Positions 33,679 to 42,275 of a DNA stretch of 64,000 nt are shown here, piece after piece. The notes beneath the pieces are model-generated. The model searched no databases and was not told the DNA's origin. It saw only the letters and a program-made list of their open reading frames with translations. Both the position numbers and the translations under genes were made by a program. Numbering within the stretch: position 1 is the first letter of the stretch; the number at the start of each line of letters is the position of its first letter. Source of the DNA: Isosphaeraceae bacterium (GTDB lineage Bacteria > Planctomycetota > Planctomycetia > Isosphaerales > Isosphaeraceae); assembly GCA_031291845.1 (NCBI GenBank), contig JARLIH010000256.1, positions 1-64,000 on the forward strand, given 5' to 3'.

Positions 33679-34764
33679 ATGTTGGCTGGGCTAGAATTCA
33701 CGTTGGGCGTCTTGATCTGGTGCGGCACGCTCTGGGACGGGTTCGCCACGATTGTGCTGCCGCGCACGGTGTCTCCGATGAGACGTCTGTCGGGACGGTT
33801 CAATCGGCGGAGCTGGCAGGTCTGGGCCGTGCTCGGGCGCAGGATTCGGGACCAGGAGCAGCGCCTGAGCTTCCTGGCCGTGTACGGCCCGATCTCGGTG
33901 ATGCTCCTGCTCATCCTCTGGGCCTGGCTGATCATCTTCGCGTGGGCCTTGGTCTACCATAGCCTCGGGCCGAGCGTGCAGGGGGCAAACGGCCGTCTCA
34001 GTTTCGGCGCCTTGCTGTACGCGAGCGCCTCCACCTTCCTCACGCTCGGGATGGGCGACGTCACGGCCGCCAATGCGATCGGCCGGTCGTGCCTCCTGCT
34101 CGAGGCCGCGTCAGGCTATCTTTTCCTCGCGCTGGTGATCACGTACATGCCCGTGCTCGAGCAGGCGTACGGGGCGCGCGAGGTCGACAATGTGCTGATC
34201 CTCTCGCGTGCCGGCCGGCCGCCGAACGTGCTCCGATTGCTGCACCGCTACTCCACGCCCGACCGCGCGGAGATCTTGCGCGGATACCTGCACGAGGCCG
34301 AGCGCTGGATGGCCGAGATCCTGCAGACCCATCTCTCCCACCCCGTGCTCTCGTTTTACCGGGCCCAGCACTGGGGTCAATCGTGGCTCATCTCCCTGAC
34401 CGTCGTGCTCGACGGCTGCGCCCTCTTGATGGTGAGCGGCACGGGATTGTCCGCCGCGCAGGCAAGACTGACTTACCGCATGGGCCTCGGCCTCCTCAAG
34501 GACCTGACCGAAGCGCTGGGCATCACGATCGATCCACGCGTTCGCACGCGACTGACCGCGTCGGAATTGCCCACCTTCCTCGCGGCCTCGGAGGCCCTGC
34601 GGCTCAACCTGAACCTGGAGCCGGCCGCGTGCGAGGCACTCCTCCGGCTGGTTCGCCGCTACGACGTCTATCTCCTCGCGCTTTCCGAATGGCTCGTCAT
34701 CCCCCTCCCCTCGTGGACTCCGCCTCCGCCCGCGGGGGACGAGCCCGACGGGTGCACTGAGTGA
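33679..34764 (+). CDS. Two-helix potassium channel family protein
   Basis: The protein of about 361 residues has an N-terminal membrane helix and a two-helix ion channel module. The pore helix is followed by TLGMGD, a potassium selectivity-filter-like motif (TxGxGD), in ASTFLTLGMGDVTAANAIG, and then a second helix (SCLLLEAASGYLFLALVIT). The rest is a cytoplasmic helical domain of about 200 residues with no recognised RCK domain. The likely role is potassium or cation flux across the inner membrane. I chose the ATG at 33679 rather than 33622 because the membrane helix begins right after it and AGGGA precedes it. Confidence 0.75.
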   Translation: MLAGLEFTLGVLIWCGTLWDGFATIVLPRTVSPMRRLSGRFNRRSWQVWAVLGRRIRDQEQRLSFLAVYGPISVMLLLILWAWLIIFAWALVYHSLGPSVQGANGRLSFGALLYASASTFLTLGMGDVTAANAIGRSCLLLEAASGYLFLALVITYMPVLEQAYGAREVDNVLILSRAGRPPNVLRLLHRYSTPDRAEILRGYLHEAERWMAEILQTHLSHPVLSFYRAQHWGQSWLISLTVVLDGCALLMVSGTGLSAAQARLTYRMGLGLLKDLTEALGITIDPRVRTRLTASELPTFLAASEALRLNLNLEPAACEALLRLVRRYDVYLLALSEWLVIPLPSWTPPPPAGDEPDGCTE

Positions 34765-34909
34765 CGTACGTCGACTCCGGGCGTGCCACCCAATGATACA
34801 CTCAATTCAATATCCAATTGCCATCATCCGGCGCCCGCTTCATGTCCCGGCCGCGTCCTTGCTCGTATACTGACGGTTTCGTGATGCCCTGGGATGCGGA
34901 GCGTTTGCG

Positions 34910-36034
34910 ATGAATCCGAACTGGCTCTTGGTGTTCGTCCCGATCGGGATCGGTCTGGACTGGTTCGGGGCCAACGCGTCGCTCGTCTTTGCGACCTCCG
35001 CGCTCGCAATCGTGCCGCTGGCGGCGCTGATGGGCGACGCGACCGAAGCGCTCGCTCGGTTCCTGGGCCCGACGATCGGCGGCCTGCTGAACGCGACGCT
35101 GGGGAACGCGCCCGAGATCATCATCTCGTCGTTTGCGCTCCGGGCGGGGCTGGTCGATATCGTGAAGGCATCGTTGGCGGGCTCGATCCTGGGCAACCTG
35201 CTGTTGGGCCTTGGCCTCTCGTTCCTCGCCGGCGGCATCAAGCTGCGCAGGAACCAGCGGTTCGATACCGACGCGGCCCGCACGGCCACGGCCCTGCTCA
35301 CGCTGGCGACGTTCGGGATGATCATCCCGGCGGTGACCCAGTTCAACGTCTCGGTCTCCCGCACGATCAGCCGCGAGTGCGCGGTCATCCTATTCGTGGT
35401 CTACCTGGCGAGCCTGGCCGCGATCTTCTGGAACCGGAAGCCGCTCATCGGCAAGGAAGGGGTGAAGGCCGACCTCAAGGAGCGGGAACGACGGCCCGAC
35501 GAGGTGCGCGACGAGCCGGAACCAGGCTGGAGCCGGAACAAGGCGCTCGCCGTACTGGCGGCAGTCGCGATCGTGCTGGCGATCATGAGCGAGGTGTTGA
35601 CCGGGTCCGTCCGTCCGGCGGCCGCGGGTCTGCACTTGACGCCGCGCTTCGCCGGCATGTTCCTGCTCGCGACGGTCGGGAACGCGGCCGAGCTGTTCAA
35701 CGCGGTCCGCTTCGCCCGCAAGGACCAGATGGACCTCGCCATCGGGGTGACGGTCGGGGCGAGCACCCAGGTGGGACTGCTGGTCGCGCCCGTGCTGGTG
35801 TTCGTCGGTATGCTGATGGGTCAAAACATGGACCTGATCTTCTCCCCGCTTGAGCTGATCGCGATCGTGATGGCCGTATATGTGGCGCGGAACCTGATCT
35901 ACGACGGTGAATCGAGCTGGCTGGAAGGCCTGATCCTGGTCGCCGTGTACTGCATGTTCGGGATCGGGTTCCTGCACCGTCCCGAGACCGACCGGGCCGA
36001 TCCGCCGCTCGTGCCCGCCACGGCCCGGCCCTGA
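34910..36034 (+). CDS. caxA: Ca2+/H+ antiporter, CaCA superfamily
   Basis: The 374-residue membrane protein has the two inverted alpha repeats of CAX transporters, each with the ion-binding motif: LGNAPEIIIS in the first half and VGNAAELFNAV in the second. About eleven helices are visible, with a charged cytoplasmic loop (KADLKERERRPDEVRDEPE) between the halves. It exchanges calcium for protons to expel Ca2+. Length and motifs fit CaxA/VCX1 proteins. It starts at an ATG 145 bp after the channel gene on the same strand; the two may share ion-homeostasis roles but need not form an operon. Confidence 0.92.
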   Translation: MNPNWLLVFVPIGIGLDWFGANASLVFATSALAIVPLAALMGDATEALARFLGPTIGGLLNATLGNAPEIIISSFALRAGLVDIVKASLAGSILGNLLLGLGLSFLAGGIKLRRNQRFDTDAARTATALLTLATFGMIIPAVTQFNVSVSRTISRECAVILFVVYLASLAAIFWNRKPLIGKEGVKADLKERERRPDEVRDEPEPGWSRNKALAVLAAVAIVLAIMSEVLTGSVRPAAAGLHLTPRFAGMFLLATVGNAAELFNAVRFARKDQMDLAIGVTVGASTQVGLLVAPVLVFVGMLMGQNMDLIFSPLELIAIVMAVYVARNLIYDGESSWLEGLILVAVYCMFGIGFLHRPETDRADPPLVPATARP

Positions 36035-36128
36035 CGGGCCGCGGCTGTGGCGGGCGGCGGCCGCCCGCCGCACTCCAAAGGTAGGTCCCCAGCTTCCCGA
36101 AATCGTTACGGCGATCGCCGCGGAGGTG

Positions 36129-36950
36129 CTACGCGGCCTTCGGTTCGGCCTTCTCGTCTTTCGGCTTGGCCCCGTCGTCACCCTTGGGCTCTTCCTTCGC
36201 CGCGGGTGCCTCGTCGGGCTTGGGCGTTTTCTTCGGCTCCTCCGGCTGCTCGCTTTTCTCCGCCTCTTCGTCGGCCTTTGCGCGGGGCATGATGATGAGT
36301 TTGCCGTCCTTCACCTCGATGCTCTCGAGCTTGCGGATCGCCGCGGCGTTCTCCGGGTTGTCCGCATAGCCCGCCGCGAGGTTCTGTGTGCGGAACGACC
36401 CGAGCGCATCATCCGACACCGGCTTGCCGTTGACCTCGAGCGCGTCCAGCGTGACGAAGAGCTTCCCGTTCGTGAGCATAACGGCGAAGCTCGCCTTGCC
36501 GTTCAAGTACCGCCCCTTCAGGCCGGGGAGCTTGATCTCATCGAGCGGGAGGCTGATCTGCCCCTGGATCTTGTCCCCGGGGATCTCGACGTGCAGCCGG
36601 TTCTTGAATTCCGGGTTCTTCGCGATCAGCGCGTTGATCTCGTCGGCGGTCAGCACGAGCGGCTTGACGTCCTTCCCGGTGTCGAGCGACTTCTTGAACG
36701 CGTCGACCCGCGCATCCAGGGCCTCGGCCTCCGCCGCCGGCAGCTCGACCTTCGGCAGCTCCATGGGCGTTGTGGAGGTGTATTGCTGGACCATGCGCGT
36801 GTAGTAGCGATAGGTGCTGAAGGCCGCCAGCCCGATCAGCACGAGGACCACCAGCGAGACGCACACCGCGGTCACGCAACCGTAGAACAAGCACCCGCGC
36901 GGCTGCTTTACGGGTTCGGTCGGCTCGATCGGCGGCTCATATTCGTCCAC
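36129..36950 (-). CDS. Membrane-anchored protein with acidic/lysine-rich tail
   Basis: The 273-residue protein begins with an acidic, Pro-rich leader (DEYEPPIEPTEPVKQPRG), then one membrane helix (about 22-46, GCVTAVCVSLVVLVLIGLAA). An outer domain follows (about 75-215), with LVLTADEINALIAKNPEF and a beta-rich part, and the low-complexity Glu/Lys/Pro tail closes it. The start is a GTG at 36950, because GGAGG lies 5 nt before it; the longer frame adds non-coding-looking residues. The family is unknown, but this layout recurs in planctomycetes. Confidence 0.7.
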   Translation of the reverse strand: MDEYEPPIEPTEPVKQPRGCLFYGCVTAVCVSLVVLVLIGLAAFSTYRYYTRMVQQYTSTTPMELPKVELPAAEAEALDARVDAFKKSLDTGKDVKPLVLTADEINALIAKNPEFKNRLHVEIPGDKIQGQISLPLDEIKLPGLKGRYLNGKASFAVMLTNGKLFVTLDALEVNGKPVSDDALGSFRTQNLAAGYADNPENAAAIRKLESIEVKDGKLIIMPRAKADEEAEKSEQPEEPKKTPKPDEAPAAKEEPKGDDGAKPKDEKAEPKAA

Positions 36951-37197
36951 GGGGGCCTCCTCGCCATTTGTACGGCATAGCTCGGCGCGGTTCGCACGGC
37001 CATGCGCTGAGAGTCGGGTCAATCATCCGGAAGGGTCGTCGACGATGATAACCGCGCCGGCACCCCGATGCACGGCCCCGCCGGATGAGCGGCTCACCGC
37101 GAGATCTCATTGAATCGCCGCGCGGAGGAATTACACTGGGTCTGCGTTCGCGACGGCTCCTGATGTGCCGGAGCCGCGACGGCTTGAGGACCCTCGC

Positions 37198-37728
37198 ATG
37201 GCGACGACCGAAACCACCGCGTTCAACGCGCGGGCGCTGGCGCAACTGCTCAGCGCCGAGAAATTGTACCGCACTTACTTTGCGCCGGGCGGTCTGTTCT
37301 TCATCCGCGTCGGCGGACCCAGGCACGACCAGACGGCCATCCACTTCGGCCTGATCGGCCTGCTGATCTCGTCGCTCACGATGAAGGGCCGGATGAAGAA
37401 AGTCGAGGCGAAGATCGCCGCGATGGACCAGCAGACGCTCCGCGATCGGCTGGAAGATCACGCGGACAACTTCAGCGCGCGGTTCGAGAACATCATCTCG
37501 TCACGCATCGAGCCGACCGCGACGATCTCCCTGAAGAGCCCCGGCAAACACTTCGGGCGCTGGTTCGTCGATTTCGAGGACCGGAAGAAGATGCTCTTGC
37601 AGTTCGACACCCTCGACGACATGCACGTCGCGGTCGCGGAGCTGCCGAAGGTACTCGGCGCCAAGCACGAAAACCGGGTCGAGTGGCACGATCAGAAAAA
37701 CAAGTACGTCAAAAAACGGGCGACGTGA
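37198..37728 (+). CDS. Hypothetical protein with membrane-proximal segment
   Basis: The 176-residue protein starts at an ATG with GAGGA 7 nt upstream. The N-terminal half holds GGLFFIRVGGPRHDQ and a hydrophobic stretch (IHFGLIGLLISSLTM) that could be a membrane or re-entrant segment; the C-terminal half is basic and charged. I do not recognise the family and see no catalytic motif. It is divergent from the gene at 36129. Confidence 0.6.
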   Translation: MATTETTAFNARALAQLLSAEKLYRTYFAPGGLFFIRVGGPRHDQTAIHFGLIGLLISSLTMKGRMKKVEAKIAAMDQQTLRDRLEDHADNFSARFENIISSRIEPTATISLKSPGKHFGRWFVDFEDRKKMLLQFDTLDDMHVAVAELPKVLGAKHENRVEWHDQKNKYVKKRAT

Positions 37729-37843
37729 GCGCGGACGGTCGCGAGGTCGGGACTCTGGCAAGCCGGCCGGCGGGGTAGCACGCCCGGAGTCATCGACGGG
37801 CGTGGTCGCCTCGCCCTCGACGGCGCAACGTCGCGCTCCGACG

Positions 37844-38692
37844 TCAATCCGACTTTACCGCCGAGACCGTTGCCGGCACGGGCCACGCGGTCTCGGCGGG
37901 GGCCGGTTGACGGGAAGGGCGGGTCGTCACCGCGGCGAAGCGGCCTTCGTAGTCCGGGTGGTTCGTGCCGCAGAGCCGGTCCCAGACGTTGAAGTAGAGG
38001 CCGAAATTCGCGACCACCTTCTCGTGGTGCAGGGCGTGGTGCGTCGGCGTGTTCAAGAACTTCCCCGCCCAGGTCCCGAGGAACCAGCGCGGGAAGATCT
38101 CGTAACCGGAGTGGCCGAACACGTTGAAAGCGATCTGCCACGTCATGAAGAAGAGGAACGCCGAATAGTGCATCGGCACCGTGTAGACGAGCAGCGGCCC
38201 GATCCCTGCCTGAACGAACGCCTCGGGAATGCTGAAGCTGTAGGCCGCCCAGGGGGTCGGGTTGCCGGAGAGGTGGTGCGTGCGATGCACCCGGCGGAAC
38301 AGCCGAGGGTGGTGCATCAGGCGGTGCGTCCAGTAGAAGTAGGCGTCGTGGATCACGATGCAGAGGACGATGCTGGCGGCGAACCATTCCCAGCCGTGCC
38401 GGTCGATCGGCTGGTAGAGCCGCGTGCGGAGGCCGCCCCACCGGATGAAAACGGTCGCGCCGCTGGTCAGGCCGAAGGCCAGCAGGCTCAAGAGCGACTG
38501 GCGGATCTCGAACGGAACCTGCCCGCGACCTGGTGGCCGGGGGTTGATCTTGCGGGCCTGGGCACGCCGCCGGAACAGCGCGTAAAAACAGAGCCAGACG
38601 ATGCCCGCCAGCGCGGCATACCAGACGAAGCCGCCGAAGGCGAACTCCCACGTCTCGGACAGGGCCCGGAGGATCACCTTGCGGAGTGTCAC
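37844..38692 (-). CDS. Sterol desaturase / fatty acid hydroxylase family
   Basis: The 282-residue integral membrane di-iron enzyme has the eight-His signature of the family: HDAYFYWTHRLMHH, HRTHH and HHALHH, followed by NFGLYFNVWDRLCGT. Four membrane helices are visible. It hydroxylates or desaturates a lipid or sterol-like substrate with O2. The start is a GTG at 38692 with GGGAG before it. It overlaps nothing and is read in the same direction as the aldo/keto reductase upstream (36 bp gap), so they may be cotranscribed. Confidence 0.9.
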   Translation of the reverse strand: MTLRKVILRALSETWEFAFGGFVWYAALAGIVWLCFYALFRRRAQARKINPRPPGRGQVPFEIRQSLLSLLAFGLTSGATVFIRWGGLRTRLYQPIDRHGWEWFAASIVLCIVIHDAYFYWTHRLMHHPRLFRRVHRTHHLSGNPTPWAAYSFSIPEAFVQAGIGPLLVYTVPMHYSAFLFFMTWQIAFNVFGHSGYEIFPRWFLGTWAGKFLNTPTHHALHHEKVVANFGLYFNVWDRLCGTNHPDYEGRFAAVTTRPSRQPAPAETAWPVPATVSAVKSD

Positions 38693-38728
38693 GTGTCGCT
38701 CCCGACGAGCCGTTGATGTAACCGGTCG

Positions 38729-39676
38729 TCACGCGCTGGCGTCGTTCAGCAGGGCAATCGCCTCGGCGTCCAGGACCAGGCGCGTCCCCTCGATCAGGTC
38801 GTCGAGCTGCTCGACACGCGTCGCGCTCGCGATCGGGGCCGTGATGCTCGGACGGGCCAGCAGCCAGGCGATCGCCACACGGGTCGGATTCGCGCCATGG
38901 CGCTGGGCGACCTCGTCAAGCGCCCCGAGAATACGGAACCCGCGCTCGTTCAAGTACTTCTTGACCCCCTGCCCCCGCGCGCTCTGCCCCAGGTCCGCGT
39001 CCGAGCGGTACTTTCCGGTCAGGAACCCGCTCGCCAGCGCGTAGTACGGGATGACGCCCAGGCCGGCCGCCGCGCACACCGGTTCGAGCTCGGCCTCGTA
39101 CCGGGCCCGTTCGCACAGGTTGTAGTGCGGCTGAAGGCACGCGTACGCCGGGATGCCGCGCTCGCGGCTGATCGCAAGCGCCTCGGCCAGCCGGGACGCT
39201 GAGTAGTTCGACGCGCCGATCGCCCTGATTTTCCCTTGCGCGATCAACTCCGCGAATGCCCCCAGGGTCTCGTCGAGCGGCGTTGCCTCGTCGTCGGTAT
39301 GGGCCTGGTACAGGTCGATGTAATCGGTCCGCAGCCGCTGGAGCGACCGCTCCACCGCGCGCAAGAGGTACGACCGCGACAGCCCCTTCTCGCCCGGCCC
39401 CATCTCCAGCCCCACCTTCGTGGCGATCACCACCTTGTCGCGGTTGCCGCGCTGTTGGAGCCACTTGCCGAGGATCGTCTCCGACTCCCCGCCCTGGTTC
39501 CCCGGCGCCCACCGGGAGTAGACGTCGGCCGTGTCGATGAAGTTGAACCCGCCCGCGACGAACGCGTCGAGCACCCGGAACGACGTCGCCTCGTCGGCCG
39601 TCCAGCCGAAGACGTTCCCGCCGAGCACCAGCGGTGCGACGTTCAGGCCTGATTTCCCCAGCGTGCGCGACGGCAT
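38729..39676 (-). CDS. Aldo/keto reductase
   Basis: The 315-residue NADPH-dependent reductase of the AKR family is a TIM barrel. The catalytic tetrad is visible: Asp in FIDTADVYS, Tyr in the same stretch, Lys in VIATKVG and His in LYQAHTDD. The NADP-binding segment near the C-terminus is SITAPIASATRVEQLDD. It reduces aldehydes or ketones; the substrate cannot be told from sequence. The frame is open upstream to 39976, but the ATG at 39676 with GAGGGG before it matches the usual family start (MPSRTLGKSGLNV). Confidence 0.92.
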   Translation of the reverse strand: MPSRTLGKSGLNVAPLVLGGNVFGWTADEATSFRVLDAFVAGGFNFIDTADVYSRWAPGNQGGESETILGKWLQQRGNRDKVVIATKVGLEMGPGEKGLSRSYLLRAVERSLQRLRTDYIDLYQAHTDDEATPLDETLGAFAELIAQGKIRAIGASNYSASRLAEALAISRERGIPAYACLQPHYNLCERARYEAELEPVCAAAGLGVIPYYALASGFLTGKYRSDADLGQSARGQGVKKYLNERGFRILGALDEVAQRHGANPTRVAIAWLLARPSITAPIASATRVEQLDDLIEGTRLVLDAEAIALLNDASA

Positions 39677-39861
39677 GACCGGCCCCTCTTCGACAACCCG
39701 ACCCCCGGCGCGGGATCGCGCCGAACTTCTCCCGCCCAGCATAGGTGGGTAGCGCAAAGGTCGCAACCTGAGAGTGCTGTTGGGCCCTTCGTACTGGCTC
39801 GCCTCAAATTGCCGTTCACCACTCGGGACGGTACGATAATCGGTGGGAGGCACGAGCCAAA

Positions 39862-40128
39862 ATGGTGACGACGGTCGAACAACTTCTGGCCCGGCTCGGC
39901 TCGGGAATCGAGTCGACGCCCGGCGTCTGTGGCGGAGACCCACGAATCGCGGGTACGCGTATTCCGGTGTGGACACTGGAGCAATACCGGCGGCTCGGTT
40001 TGTCTGAGGCGCAAATCCTGGAGGCCTTCCCGGGACTGCGAGCCGCTGACCTGGTCAATGTCTGGTCCTACGTCGCCGGTCATCCCGACGAAGTCGATCG
40101 CCTGATCCGCGAGAACGAGCAGGCGTAG
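39862..40128 (+). CDS. DUF433 antitoxin (VapB45-like)
   Basis: The 88-residue DUF433 protein has the family's characteristic CGGDPRIAGTRIPVWTLEQY and the helix-turn-helix-like LGLSEAQILEAFPGL. DUF433 proteins are antitoxins paired with PIN-like DUF5615 toxins. The toxin gene starts 3 bp after this stop. It should bind the toxin and repress the shared promoter. Confidence 0.88.
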   Translation: MVTTVEQLLARLGSGIESTPGVCGGDPRIAGTRIPVWTLEQYRRLGLSEAQILEAFPGLRAADLVNVWSYVAGHPDEVDRLIRENEQA

Positions 40129-40131
40129 CCG

Positions 40132-40473
40132 TTGGCCCGCCTCTATGCTGACGAGAATTTCCCCTACCCGGCCGTCGAAGCCTCGCGGCGACTGGGGCAC
40201 GACGTCTTGACGGCCCGGGAAGCCGGCCAGGCTGGCCTCGGAATCCCTGACGACGAAGTCCTCTCGTTCGCGCACGCGCACGCCCGAGCTGTGTTGACGC
40301 ATAACCGCGAGCATTTCCGCAACCTGCACGAGGCAGGCTCGCCGCACAGTGGCCTGGTTCTTTGCACCGAGGATGCGAACTTCCCTTCTCTCGCGGCACG
40401 CGTCCACCAGGCTTTGTCAGTCGCGGGCGACCTAACCGGGCAACTCATCCGGATCAATCGACCGTCCGGATGA
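40132..40473 (+). CDS. DUF5615 PIN-like toxin (VapC45-like)
   Basis: The 113-residue PIN-like protein opens with LYADENFPYPAVEASRRLGH, whose acidic residue fits the metal site of the family, and has LTHNREHFRNLH, the usual DUF5615 middle motif. It would act as an RNase toxin held by the DUF433 protein. The start is an unusual TTG at 40132, 3 bp after the antitoxin stop, so translation depends on coupling. Confidence 0.85.
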   Translation: MARLYADENFPYPAVEASRRLGHDVLTAREAGQAGLGIPDDEVLSFAHAHARAVLTHNREHFRNLHEAGSPHSGLVLCTEDANFPSLAARVHQALSVAGDLTGQLIRINRPSG

Positions 40474-40606
40474 GGCAATGGAGCCAGAGTCGCGTAAGGT
40501 CGACGAAGGCCAGGAACGTGGTCATGATTCCTTGATCTGAATTCAACGGCTCCCCACCGCGTTTCGGCTACGGATCCGGTTCCGCAACCTCCGCCGCGCC
40601 GACCGT

Positions 40607-41368
40607 CTACTCCTTCTGGGTATCCGGCAACGCATCGTCCCGCACCGGGATCGTCGGATCCGGCGGACCGAAGAGGGGCAGCAACGCCCGCGCCCCGTTG
40701 CGGACATGGCCATCCTCATCACGCGCGGCGGCTTGAAGCACGGGAATGAGTTCTCGGTCGTTCTTGCTGATCACGCGGCGCAGCCCCGAAAGCAGGCGTT
40801 GCCGATCCCGTGCGTCCGCCCCGCGCAGCAGTTCGGACAGCGCGTCGACCACCCTCGCGGTTTCCCCGAGACGGATCAGGGACAGGGCCGACGCCTCGCG
40901 AACGTCCGGGCGCGCGTCATCGAGCGCGGACACCAAGGCCGAAACCGCAACCACGCGCTCGGGGCCGTTCCGTTCCGCAATGTCGCCCAAACCGGCGGCG
41001 GCCGAGTAGCGGACGCTCCAGTCATGATCGTCAAGCAGCGCCGCAACCTCGGAGACGGCCCGGTTCGAACGATTTCCATGCCCGGCGAGGCCGGCCACCG
41101 CGCACTCGCGCACTCGGGGGCTCGGATCCCGTAGCGCCACGATCAGGGCCGAGATCGCCCACTCGACGTTCCACGCGGGAATCTGGTATCCCAGTCCCAC
41201 CGCCGCCTCGCGGCGAATGTACGCGGGCTGGTCCGGCCCTAACTCCCGGACTAACCGCCGGGTCGGGTCGAACGCGGCAATCCCCGCCCAGAGCAGCACA
41301 GCGCATACCGCAACGAATGCGACGAGCGATCGGACCCGAACACGAAAGGCCGGACGGTTCATCGCCAT
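40607..41368 (-). CDS. HEAT-repeat protein with N-terminal membrane helix
   Basis: The 253-residue protein has one N-terminal hydrophobic helix (about 13-31, SLVAFVAVCAVLLWAGI) and then about five HEAT repeats. They follow the pattern RREAAVGLG, VRECAVAGLAG, VRYSAAAGLGD, VREASALSLIRLG and VRNGARALLPL. It should be a membrane-tethered protein-binding scaffold. GAGGG precedes the ATG. An operator-like palindrome lies 32 bp upstream of the start (41400-41415). Confidence 0.8.
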   Translation of the reverse strand: MAMNRPAFRVRVRSLVAFVAVCAVLLWAGIAAFDPTRRLVRELGPDQPAYIRREAAVGLGYQIPAWNVEWAISALIVALRDPSPRVRECAVAGLAGHGNRSNRAVSEVAALLDDHDWSVRYSAAAGLGDIAERNGPERVVAVSALVSALDDARPDVREASALSLIRLGETARVVDALSELLRGADARDRQRLLSGLRRVISKNDRELIPVLQAAARDEDGHVRNGARALLPLFGPPDPTIPVRDDALPDTQKE

Positions 41369-41399
41369 GACGCCCTCTCTCGATGCGCGATCGACAACC

Positions 41400-41415
41400 T
41401 ATTACAAGTGTAATA
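41400..41415. promoter_or_regulatory. Operator-like palindrome upstream of HEAT gene
   Basis: TATTACA-AG-TGTAATA is a perfect inverted repeat with 7-bp arms. It has the TACA/TGTA core bound by BlaI/MecI-type repressors (known family preference). It lies just upstream of the minus-strand gene starting at 41368. No BlaI gene is in this window, so the regulator is inferred. Confidence 0.5.
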
Positions 41416-41528
41416 CGATCGCCGTGCGGTGACAAGACGGGTTCTCGCGCTTCGACCGAGCGGTACGTGTTTCGCGTCCAGCATGGCGGAATTCGTAGCG
41501 CGGCCCGGTGAAACGGAGGCGTGCGCCA

Positions 41529-42275
41529 TCACTTCGCGTCGTGAAAGATGATCCCCGCCGTAAACCGTTCCCCCGAGCGCACGCGGCTCACCCCGTGGCG
41601 CAGGTTGACGCGGTAGATTCCGCGGGTCCCCTGCACGGGGCGCTGGTAGACGGGGAAAATGACGCCCTCACCGCGCTGAAGCGGCACGACGTCGACGCGC
41701 GATTGCATGCGCGGACGCTGTTCGGTCAGGACGAACTCCCCTCCGGAGAAGTCCTTGCCCGGCTCCGAGAGGAGGATCGCGACCTGAAGCGGAAAGACGT
41801 GCTCGCCGTAGAGGTCCTGATGCAGGCAGTTGAAGTCGTCGGGTCCATACCGCAGCAGGAGCGGCGTTGGCTTGACCTGCCCTGCCTCGTGACAACGCGC
41901 GCGAAAGGCGTCGTGGTCCGGCGGGTAGCGCACGTCGACCTTCATCGCTTTGTTCCACTTATTGGCGACCGCGGCGAGCGGCGAATAGAGCGCAACGCGC
42001 AGCGCGGCGATCAAAGGCGGGAGCGGGTACGCAAAGTACTGGTACTCGCCGCGCCCATAGCCGTGCTGGGCCATGACCACCCGTTTGCGGAACAACCCCT
42101 CCGACTCGTACGCGTCGATGAGCCCCGCGCACGCGTCGGCCGTCAGCAGCGGGCCGGTCGTCGCGCAGCCGTGGTGATCCAGCGCGGACACGATGCCCGT
42201 CCAATCGAGGGCGGCCCCGCGCTCGATGACTGAGGTCACTCGCTGCTCACCATTAACGAATTGATCTACGCTCAT
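41529..42275 (-). CDS. 2OG-Fe(II) oxygenase
   Basis: The 248-residue dioxygenase has the 2OG-Fe(II) core CLHQDLYGEHVFPLQVAILL, which includes the HxD iron ligands. A later His in RHGVSRV and an Arg for 2-oxoglutarate complete the site. It would hydroxylate or demethylate a substrate using O2 and 2-oxoglutarate. The ATG at 42275 overlaps the stop of the alkylation-repair fusion as ATGA, so it is translationally coupled and probably part of the same DNA or RNA repair or alkylation response. AlkB-like activity is possible but not shown. The open frame extends to 42533 inside the neighbour. Confidence 0.82.
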   Translation of the reverse strand: MSVDQFVNGEQRVTSVIERGAALDWTGIVSALDHHGCATTGPLLTADACAGLIDAYESEGLFRKRVVMAQHGYGRGEYQYFAYPLPPLIAALRVALYSPLAAVANKWNKAMKVDVRYPPDHDAFRARCHEAGQVKPTPLLLRYGPDDFNCLHQDLYGEHVFPLQVAILLSEPGKDFSGGEFVLTEQRPRMQSRVDVVPLQRGEGVIFPVYQRPVQGTRGIYRVNLRHGVSRVRSGERFTAGIIFHDAK

